A stretch of DNA of 13,191 nucleotides, taken from contig JACMOT010000219.1 of the NCBI GenBank assembly GCA_014377915.1, forward strand, positions 1-13,191, given 5' to 3'. Position 1 is the stretch's first letter. The number at the start of each line of letters is the position of its first letter. The notes below the pieces were generated by a model, which was not told the origin of the DNA, did no database searches, and worked only from the letters and a program-made list of their open reading frames with translations. This stretch comes from Tardiphaga sp. (lineage in GTDB: Bacteria; Pseudomonadota; Alphaproteobacteria; Rhizobiales; Xanthobacteraceae). The position numbers and the translations under genes are program-made. This document shows positions 7,678 to 13,191 of the stretch, one piece after another.

Positions 7678-8217
7678 ATGTCCGGACACGACCACGACCA
7701 TCCGCATGATCATTCCCATGATCACCCGGCCGACCACAGCCACGACGATGCCGAGCGCTGGAAGCACGATGGCGTGCGTGTGATCCCCGGCGATCAGCTC
7801 GATTCCAACGTGCCTTCCACCGCCGGCATGGACCGCAAGGCCGCCATCAACTTTGCCCGGGTTGGCGCGCAGAAGCTGTGGGCCGGGACGGTGACGATCA
7901 AGCCGGACGCCAAGACCGGCGCGCATCATCACGGCCATCTCGAGAGCATCATCTATGTCGTCAAGGGCAAGGCGCGGATGCGCTGGGGCGACGCGCTGCA
8001 ATTCACCGCCGAAGCCGGCCCCGGCGACTTCATTTTCATTCCGCCCTATGTGCCGCACCAGGAAATCAACGCCAGTCCGGACGAGTTGCTGGAATGCGTG
8101 CTGGTGCGCAGCGACGGCCAGGCGGTGGCGATCAATCTCGATATCGAGCCCGCCGAAAAGGTCGAGACCGTGCTGTGGATCGATCCCACCCATCCGGATG
8201 GCGGCGTGACGAAGTAG
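7678..8217 (+). CDS. Cupin-domain protein with His/Asp-rich N-terminus
   Basis: A 179-residue single-domain cupin, a beta-barrel that usually binds a metal through His and Glu/Asp. Cupin motif 1 is visible as HHHGHLE at 83-89 followed by IIYVVKGKARMRWG. Motif 2 is PGDFIFIPPYVPH at 115-127 with His127. Together they give a full set of metal ligands. The block GVRVIPGDQLDSN before the barrel occurs in a family of uncharacterised bacterial cupins. The first 24 residues are unusual: nine His lie between residues 4 and 22, alternating with Asp, Pro and Ser, which suggests an extra Zn/Ni/Cu-binding tail. The Shine-Dalgarno is weak (AGAAAG). The next in-frame Met (51) would cut into the conserved region, so the first ATG is kept, although the tail depends on this choice. 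No substrate is known. Confidence 0.88.
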   Translation: MSGHDHDHPHDHSHDHPADHSHDDAERWKHDGVRVIPGDQLDSNVPSTAGMDRKAAINFARVGAQKLWAGTVTIKPDAKTGAHHHGHLESIIYVVKGKARMRWGDALQFTAEAGPGDFIFIPPYVPHQEINASPDELLECVLVRSDGQAVAINLDIEPAEKVETVLWIDPTHPDGGVTK

Positions 8218-8228
8218 GCCTGGCCCTC

Positions 8229-8355
8229 CGTCGCAATCGCAAGGACCGCTCGCGACGAAGCAATCCAGTCTTCGCTTGCAGCTTTCTGGATCGCCGCGTC
8301 GCGGAGCCTGCCAACGGGCCGGCGAAGCCGAACCCGTTGGCTCCTCGCTGCGACG
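8229..8355. repeat. Palindromic interspersed repeat, copy 2
   Basis: A diverged second copy of the element at 2667-2788, in the same orientation. Shared blocks are cgacgaagcaatccagtctt (20 of 20), ccgcgtcgcggag, cgggccggcgaagccg and acccgttggctcctcgc. The outer inverted repeat is decayed here: the right end CTCCTCGCTGCGACG pairs only partly with CGTCGCAATCGCAAGG. The inner hairpin is clearer, with cgcgacgaagcaatccag facing ctggatcgccgcgtcgcg. It lies between the cupin and amidase stop codons, so it may also mark the transcript ends of both convergent genes. Confidence 0.83.
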
Positions 8356-8383
8356 AGGTTTCAATTGCGACGGTGGAGAGTGG

Positions 8384-9709
8384 TCAGGATTTTACCGCCG
8401 GCAATCCCGGCGAAAACGCCAGCACGGCTTCCACCCACTTCGCCACGCGCAGCAGATGCAGGTCCTGTCTGTAGGCGCCTACCACCTGCAGGCCGAGCGG
8501 CAGATGGTTTTTGCCGAAGCCGGCCGGCAGCGACAGTGCCGGCACGCCGAGCAGCGTCCACGGCGCGCAATATTCGGCGTCGCCGGTGTATCCCAGGCCC
8601 TCGGGCGCCTCGCCGAAGGCGGGCAGCGTCAGTACCGCGTCGAATCCTGCCATCCGCGTGGTGAAATCCGAGCGCAGTTTGGCCTGCAGCGACTTCGCCG
8701 CGAGATAGGAGGTGGCGCTGTGGGCCTGGCCTAGCTCGACCAGGTTCTTCAGCTTGTCGCTGGTGCGATCCGGGAACCGCGCGATCAGATCGGCAAAGAT
8801 CTCTGCGCCCTCCGAGGTGAGGATGGTGTTGACGGCGTCCCAGTTGGTACGATCGAGTTCGGGCAGCTGCAGCTCTTCGACGATGGCGCCGGCGTCGCGC
8901 AGCCTGGCCAGCGAGGCATCGAACAGGGCCCGCGCTTCGATTTCGGCCTTGTCCCATTTGGCAAACCGCACCACCGCGAGCCGCGGCGCGGCCAGCGACT
9001 GCAGGCCGTGATCGACGGACACCTCGAAGGTCGGCCCCGGGCGACCATGCGCGTCGCTGTCGCTGCTGCCCATCAGCAGCGACAGCGCATAGGCGACGTC
9101 GTCGACGCGGCGGGCAAAGAAACCGACATGGTCGAGCGACGGGCTGAGCGGATGCACGCCGCTGCGCGGGATCGCGCCAAAACTGGGCTTGAACCCGACC
9201 ACGCCGTTGAAGGCGGCCGGGCGCACCACGGAGCCGAGGGTCTGGGTGCCCAGTGCCAGCGGCACCAGGCCCGCGGCCACCGCAGCGGCGGAGCCGGACG
9301 ACGACCCGCCCGGCGTATGCCTTGGGTTCCAGGGATTGGTGGTGGGGCCCGGATGCCGCCAGGCGAATTCGGTGGAGACGGTCTTGCCGAACATCGTGGC
9401 GCCGAGGTTGCGCAGCCGCTCGACCACCCAGGCGTCGGCGGCGGGGACGTGATCCTTGTAGACCGCCGAGCCGTTGGTGGTGACCATGTCGGTGGTGGCG
9501 ATGATGTCCTTGATCCCGACGGGAATGCCCGACAGCGGTCCCGGCTTTCGCGTGACGTCGGTGGGCAGCACCTCGAAGGCCCGCAGCGTGGGCTCGATGG
9601 CCTTTGCCGTCTCGAGCTGCGTGGCGGCGTAGGCGTCGGCGGCGCCGTCATTGCCCTTGAACAGGCGCAGCAAATCGAGAACGCCGGCGCCGATGGGAGC
9701 GGTGGTCAT
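8384..9709 (-). CDS. Amidase signature family enzyme
   Basis: A 441-residue amidase-signature hydrolase, which cleaves a C-N amide bond using a Ser-cisSer-Lys triad. The triad is visible: Lys67 in GIPVGIKD; cis-Ser136 in TPGGSSSGSAAAVAAG; and nucleophile Ser160 in GTQTLGSVVRPAAF. The 24-residue spacing from Ser136 to Ser160 is the family norm. The usual GTDTGGS reads GTQTLGS, a variant common among uncharacterised amidases. FNGVVGFKPSFG follows as expected. The C-terminal PWTLLGVPALSLPAG and LPLGLQVVG blocks complete the fold, so the gene is intact. It is unlikely to be GatA because of its short length and the lack of a gatB/gatC neighbour. AAGGA at 9718-9722 (minus reading), 8 bases before the ATG, supports the start. 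There is no signal peptide, so it is probably cytoplasmic. The substrate is unknown. It is divergent from the PLD-like gene. Confidence 0.92.
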   Translation of the reverse strand: MTTAPIGAGVLDLLRLFKGNDGAADAYAATQLETAKAIEPTLRAFEVLPTDVTRKPGPLSGIPVGIKDIIATTDMVTTNGSAVYKDHVPAADAWVVERLRNLGATMFGKTVSTEFAWRHPGPTTNPWNPRHTPGGSSSGSAAAVAAGLVPLALGTQTLGSVVRPAAFNGVVGFKPSFGAIPRSGVHPLSPSLDHVGFFARRVDDVAYALSLLMGSSDSDAHGRPGPTFEVSVDHGLQSLAAPRLAVVRFAKWDKAEIEARALFDASLARLRDAGAIVEELQLPELDRTNWDAVNTILTSEGAEIFADLIARFPDRTSDKLKNLVELGQAHSATSYLAAKSLQAKLRSDFTTRMAGFDAVLTLPAFGEAPEGLGYTGDAEYCAPWTLLGVPALSLPAGFGKNHLPLGLQVVGAYRQDLHLLRVAKWVEAVLAFSPGLPAVKS

Positions 9710-9777
9710 GTCGTCAGTCCTTAGATGGTATGGGATGTAAACGTCATCGTATCGGCTTTAGCGCGTTTCCGGGACGC

Positions 9778-9802
9778 GACGCGGCATGTTTGATGCCGCG
9801 TC
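9778..9802. repeat. Perfect 10-bp inverted repeat upstream of PLD-like gene
   Basis: GACGCGGCAT at 9778-9787 and ATGCCGCGTC at 9793-9802 are perfect complements around a 5-base GTTTG spacer. The repeat lies in the 262-bp region between the divergent amidase (start 9709) and PLD-like (start 9972) genes, 69 bases upstream of the amidase start. It could be a regulator-binding site or an RNA hairpin. The rest of this intergenic region shows nothing clear. Confidence 0.6.
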
Positions 9803-9971
9803 CTGGGCGCATCATGAGCAAGCCGCGTGCCACAGGCCGTGGGCCAGAACCCGGGCGCCGCCGCGCATTGGTGCCGTCAGGTCGCGATCCTCCACTATCT
9901 GCAACCTGAAATTGCGATTAGATTGCTGCGATATTCGAGAAGGCTTTTTCATCAGAGCGGTGGAGACAGCG

Positions 9972-12155
9972 ATGGCGGCAAAGGCAATTGCATACGCGAA
10001 CAATGACGTCGTGCAGATTGGCTGGAGCATCGACGCAAAAATACCCGGTTGTCTTGGATTTGCGGTGTTCCGCCTGCCCGCGGACGCCGACATTCCCGAG
10101 GTGCCGCTGACCTCCCATATCGGCTTCGAGGATGGCGACGCCGCGGAATGGGTCGCCAAACCGACAACCTTGCAGCCGATCGCTGCCTTCCGCTGGCGCG
10201 ATCTCGCGCCGGCGCGGGGCAAGCCGGTTCGCTACAAGATCGTCGCGATGCAGGGCCCCGCCAGCAATCCGCAACCGGTGCCGAATGTCGCGCCAATGAT
10301 CACCCCGGCGGTGACCGCGACCGAGATCTACGGCAACGTCCGCGTCTACTTCAACCGCGGTATCCTCTCGACCCAGCATCTGTCGCGCGCCCTGATCGCC
10401 GAGGGCAAAAAACCCTCGCCCGACGCGCTGCGGCCGCACATCGAAACGGCCGGCGACGCCATCCGGCTCGGATTGACCGGGCAGCTTTTGTCCGGACTGC
10501 TGTCGATCATCGAGCGCGCCAACAAGGAAGGCGGCAAGTGCTACGCCTCGCTGTATGAATTCACCGATGATGAATTGATTGCGGCGCTGTCCGGGCTGTC
10601 GCGTCGCGAAGTGATCCTGTCGAACAATGGCACTGGCGATGACGGGCCGTATGATGCCGGCAATGCCAAGGCCGCGGCCGCGCTCGCCGGCCAGCCGCTG
10701 GTCCGGCGCTATATGCCGAAGGGCCAGATCGGCCACAACAAGTTCATCGTCTATGTCGGCCCCGACAACGAGCCGAAGGCGGTGCTGAGCGGCAGTACCA
10801 ACTGGACCTCGACCGGCCTTTGCACGCAGACCAATAATTGCATCATCATCGAATCCGCCGAACTGGCCAAATTATACCTGGCCTATTGGCACGAGTTGAA
10901 AACCGATGCCGAGACCGCCGGCATTCCGGCCGCGCCGGCGCCGATGAAGAAGATCCAGGGCGCGCCGTTGCGTGACGGCGATGCCACCGCGCGTCCGCCG
11001 ATCGCGATTGCCGGCGGGCCGTCGGCGCAAGTGTGGTTTTCGCCGAACATGCCCGGCTTGATCAGGAAACCGGCCAGATTGCCGCCCGATCTGGGCGTTC
11101 TGTTCGATCTGTGCGCGCGTGCCGAGCAGGCCGTGCTGTTCCTGTGTTTCCAGCCGGGCGGCGCCGGCTCGGAGATTTCGACCATCGTCAAATATCTGTC
11201 CGGCGTCTCCGACAAGAAGCCCGGCCTGTTGATACGCGGCGTGATCAGCGATCAGAAGGAATCCGAGGAGTTCATGAACTTCCGCGATCCCGACGAGGAC
11301 GCCGATGTGATCGCGCCGGCGGGCATCCTCGATGGCTTCGCATCCTGGGAAAAGGAATTTTATAAATTCGGCAACGCCATCGTGCATGACAAGATCGTGG
11401 TGATCGATCCGTTCTCGCCGACCAATTGCGTGGTGGCGACCGGCAGCCACAATCTCGGCTACCGCGCCTCGCATAACAATGACGAGAATATGCTGATCCT
11501 GAAGGGCGACCGGCGCATCGCCCAGGCCTATGCGACCCATGTGTTCGATATCTACAGCCACTATCGCTGGCGTTATTATCAGATGCAGAAGGCGCAGCGG
11601 CTGGCCAATGATGCCTGGCAGAAGGCCGGCGGCGACAAGGAGCAGAAGAAGAATTTTCCGGCGTCGAAATTCTTCCAGCAGGTCGTCAGCTGGAAGCACA
11701 ACGAACCCAATGACAGCTGGCAGGACCGCTATTTCGATCCGTCCAGCATGGCGGGGCTGGAACGGCAGTTCTGGGTCTCCGAAGGTCAGCCGCTGGCGCC
11801 GAGAGTGCCGAAATTCCCGATCAAGAAGCGGCGCGGCGCCGTACTCGCTCCGACCGTTCCCGCTGCGCCAAAACCCAGGGACAAGATCGCGGCGGCTACG
11901 ACCTCGGGGAAGAAGGTTACTCCAGCGAAAAAAGCCAAAAAGGCGGTCAAGAAAGCCGTGAAGAAAACGACGAAAACGGTAGCGAAGAAAAAGCCCGTGA
12001 AGAAGCCAGCAAAGGCGGGCGCGCGCATGGCCCCCCGGAAGATCACCAGGAAGAAGATTGTCACGAAAGCAACGAGGAAAGCACCCAAGAAGGCGATGAA
12101 GAAAACGGTGAAGAAAACGGTGAAGAAGACCAAACCTGCTTCGAATCGACGTTAG
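9972..12155 (+). CDS. Phospholipase D-superfamily protein with lysine-rich histone H1-like tail
   Basis: A 727-residue protein in three parts. Residues 1 to about 115 (GFAVFRLP, FRWRDLAP, VRYKIVAM) look like a fibronectin III-like beta-sandwich. A two-lobed PLD/HKD phosphodiesterase region follows (about 140-600). Its first motif is HNKFIVYV...GSTNW (His255, Lys257, 274-278), where the usual motif Asp is Val. The second, canonical motif is HDKIVVID...GSHN (His472, Lys474, Asp479, 491-494). From about 630 to the end the chain is low complexity with some 30 Lys plus several Arg, in KKAVKK and KKTV units like histone H1 or AlgP tails. This suggests nucleic-acid binding, so a nuclease role is more likely than lipid cleavage (inference). 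The start at 9972 is supported by GGAGA 5 bases upstream. The in-frame ATG at 9786 adds 62 residues that do not look like protein. There is no signal peptide. The stop codon abuts an IS element. Confidence 0.85.
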   Translation: MAAKAIAYANNDVVQIGWSIDAKIPGCLGFAVFRLPADADIPEVPLTSHIGFEDGDAAEWVAKPTTLQPIAAFRWRDLAPARGKPVRYKIVAMQGPASNPQPVPNVAPMITPAVTATEIYGNVRVYFNRGILSTQHLSRALIAEGKKPSPDALRPHIETAGDAIRLGLTGQLLSGLLSIIERANKEGGKCYASLYEFTDDELIAALSGLSRREVILSNNGTGDDGPYDAGNAKAAAALAGQPLVRRYMPKGQIGHNKFIVYVGPDNEPKAVLSGSTNWTSTGLCTQTNNCIIIESAELAKLYLAYWHELKTDAETAGIPAAPAPMKKIQGAPLRDGDATARPPIAIAGGPSAQVWFSPNMPGLIRKPARLPPDLGVLFDLCARAEQAVLFLCFQPGGAGSEISTIVKYLSGVSDKKPGLLIRGVISDQKESEEFMNFRDPDEDADVIAPAGILDGFASWEKEFYKFGNAIVHDKIVVIDPFSPTNCVVATGSHNLGYRASHNNDENMLILKGDRRIAQAYATHVFDIYSHYRWRYYQMQKAQRLANDAWQKAGGDKEQKKNFPASKFFQQVVSWKHNEPNDSWQDRYFDPSSMAGLERQFWVSEGQPLAPRVPKFPIKKRRGAVLAPTVPAAPKPRDKIAAATTSGKKVTPAKKAKKAVKKAVKKTTKTVAKKKPVKKPAKAGARMAPRKITRKKIVTKATRKAPKKAMKKTVKKTVKKTKPASNRR
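12097..12127 (+). repeat. 12-bp tandem repeat in the Lys-rich tail
   Basis: TGAAGAAAACGG at 12097-12108 is repeated exactly at 12109-12120, followed by seven bases of a third copy. The frame encodes KKTV units in the C-terminal tail of the PLD-like protein. A 12-bp unit keeps the frame, so copy number could vary between strains without breaking the protein. Confidence 0.85.
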
Positions 12156-12161
12156 AGCGTT

Positions 12162-13110
12162 TCATGTTTTGACGGGAGCATATCCGGCGTTGACGAAGTA
12201 GTTGCTGCATTCGTTGGACAGAACGGATCCGACGAGGTGGCCGATGTAGTCGCAGGCGTCGTCGATCGTGCGTTTCTGTGCCATGCGCATCCAGTGTTTG
12301 ATTTTGGCGAAGACTTGCTCGATCGGGTTGAGGTCGGGCGAGTACGGCGGCAGGTACCACAGCCTGGCGCCTGCCTTCCGGATCATCTGGCGGATGGTCG
12401 GCGCCTTGTGGCTACCGAGATTGTCCATGACGACGATATCGCCTGGTTTGAGCACTTTGACGAGTTGCTGTTCGACATAGGCGCGGAAACTTTCGCCGTT
12501 GATCGGCCCGTCGAATACGCAAGGCGCAGTGAGCCGGTCACAGCGTAGCGCGCCGAGGAAGGTCAGCGTTCGCCAGTGACCGTGCGGCGCAAAGCCGCGC
12601 AGCCGTTTGCCCTTGGGTCCCCAGCCGCGCAGCGGCGCCATGTTGGTCTTGATCCATGTCTCGTCGATGAACACCAGCCGGCTTGGGTCAAGGCGATCCT
12701 GCAAACGACGCCAGCGCTGTCGCCGCCGCGCGACGTCGGCGCGGCTCTGCTCAAGGGCGAACAGCGTTTTTTTTAAAGCTCAGCCCCTCTCGTCGCAGAA
12801 AGGTCCACACCGCGTGGTGCGAGACCTTCACGCCTCGTGCGGCGAGTTCGTCTTTCAGCCCGTGCAGTGTCAGATGAGGCGTTTGCCTGATGCGCTCCAC
12901 GATGAACGCTCGATGCGGGTCCAGGATCGGCTTGCGGTGGCCGCCCATCTTGCCCGGTGCTACCGAACCTGTCGCGCGCTGGCGCTGGCTCCACTTCACG
13001 ACGGACGAAACCGCGACACCGAACCGCCTCGCGACAGCCCGGCAACTCTCACCGGAGCCCACCGCCGCCACGGCTCGCTCACGCAGATCATTCGAAAGAG
13101 GTCGGACCAT
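12162..13110 (-). CDS. IS630 family transposase, split by frameshift at an A8 run
   Basis: A DDE transposase read in two frames. The first part (12751-13110, 119 residues, MVRPLSNDLRERAV...) holds the helix-turn-helix DNA-binding region (CRAVARRFGVAVSSVVKW) and ends SFKKNAVRP. The second part continues in the +1 frame as KTLFALEQSRADVARRRQRW and joins the catalytic domain. Catalytic residues are Asp in FIDETW (codon 12663-12665), Asp in VVMDNLGSH (12423-12425) and Glu in NPIEQVF (12318-12320). Exactly 34 residues separate the second Asp and the Glu, the D34E spacing of IS630. Dropping one A from the run at 12767-12774 gives a continuous 315-residue protein, normal for the family. The split may be programmed frameshifting or transcript slippage, or a disabling insertion. 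An in-frame upstream ATG at 13182 is possible but adds atypical sequence. Confidence 0.88.
12767..12774 (-). other. Slippery A8 run at the transposase frame change
   Basis: On the coding (minus) strand the context is AGCTTTAAAAAAAACGCTG, with eight A between TTT and CGC. Frame 0 reads S-F-K-K-N and stops 5 codons later. The frame that continues the transposase is reached by +1 (or -2), equivalent to a seven-A template. Such homopolymers permit ribosomal or RNA-polymerase slippage. Confidence 0.75.
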
Positions 13111-13191
13111 TCGATGCTGGCCTCCGATCCAGCCAGCATCTTGAATCACAAACCGCGACCCGACGGAATCCTCCAGATTCAATCAATCAAT

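Larger units (their letters stand above)
12155..13191 (-). mobile_element. IS630-family insertion sequence, right end outside window
   Basis: The element carries a split IS630-type transposase on the minus strand. The left end is placed at about 12155, just after the TA dinucleotide at 12153-12154, since IS630/Tc1/mariner elements insert at TA and duplicate it. The putative terminal repeat begins GAGCGTTTCATGTTTTGACG, and the transposase stop (12162-12164) falls inside it, as is common for compact IS elements. The matching inverted end is not found before 13191, so the right terminus lies beyond the window. The last visible bases are a short ATTCAATCAATCAAT run. The left boundary is inferred; the family is firm. 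Confidence 0.8.

Noticed and set aside
9786..9971. A 62-residue N-terminal extension of the PLD-like protein
   Set aside because: The residues look non-coding (Arg/His/Trp-rich, no fold), the region contains a palindrome, and a good Shine-Dalgarno precedes the ATG at 9972.
11786..12133. A Phe-rich minus-strand frame resembling a membrane protein
   Set aside because: It is the complement of the Lys-rich tail of the PLD-like protein: AAG/AAA codons read as CTT/TTT, giving runs of Phe and Leu by chance.
13177..13191. The ATTCAATCAATCAAT run as the right terminal repeat of the IS
   Set aside because: Its reverse complement does not match the left end (GAGCGTTTCATG), so the true right end is probably just beyond the window.

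Overview
The window is high-GC DNA packed with alphaproteobacterial genes. It most likely comes from the Bradyrhizobium/Rhodopseudomonas/Afipia group (Nitrobacteraceae). This rests on the protein families, the codon usage (strong third-position G/C, which produces many long antisense shadow ORFs), and two copies of a hairpin-rich intergenic repeat whose ends match the CGTCATTGCGAGGAGC type I associate with those genomes. No rRNA, tRNA or CRISPR array was seen. No stretch longer than 300 bases lacks a gene.

Layout from left to right. (1) Position 1-1961, minus: an oligopeptidase B-type S9 serine peptidase whose last part lies left of the window. (2) 2042-2647, plus: a SnoaL/NTF2-like protein. 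It is followed by a 122-bp palindromic repeat and then by an acyl-CoA synthetase-type AMP-forming ligase (2837-4366). (3) 4444-5452, minus: trhO (tRNA U34 hydroxylase, YceA type) and slyX overlap by 8 bases. They converge on the ligase, with a strong hairpin between. (4) 5632-7218, plus: a gamma-glutamyltransferase-fold Ntn hydrolase whose substrate-site residues differ from true GGT. (5) 7292-8217: a CsbD-family stress protein (minus) divergent from a cupin with a His/Asp-rich N-terminus (plus). (6) A second copy of the palindromic repeat, then an amidase-signature enzyme (8384-9709, minus). (7) 9972-12155, plus: a 727-residue phospholipase D-superfamily protein. It has a fibronectin-like N-terminus, two HKD-type motifs and a long histone H1-like lysine-rich tail. 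(8) 12155 to the window end: an IS630-family insertion sequence on the minus strand. Its transposase is split by a run of eight A, and its left end appears to start at the last base of the PLD gene's stop codon.

Most of the window is ordinary metabolic and housekeeping chromosome: peptide and amide hydrolysis (oligopeptidase B, amidase, GGT-like protein), acyl activation, tRNA modification and stress proteins. No single pathway ties the genes together. The most unusual locus is the right-hand end: the PLD protein with a chromatin-like tail, abutted by an IS element that may have supplied its stop codon. The GGT-like enzyme with a changed pocket, the His-tailed cupin and the repeat pair are secondary points of interest.
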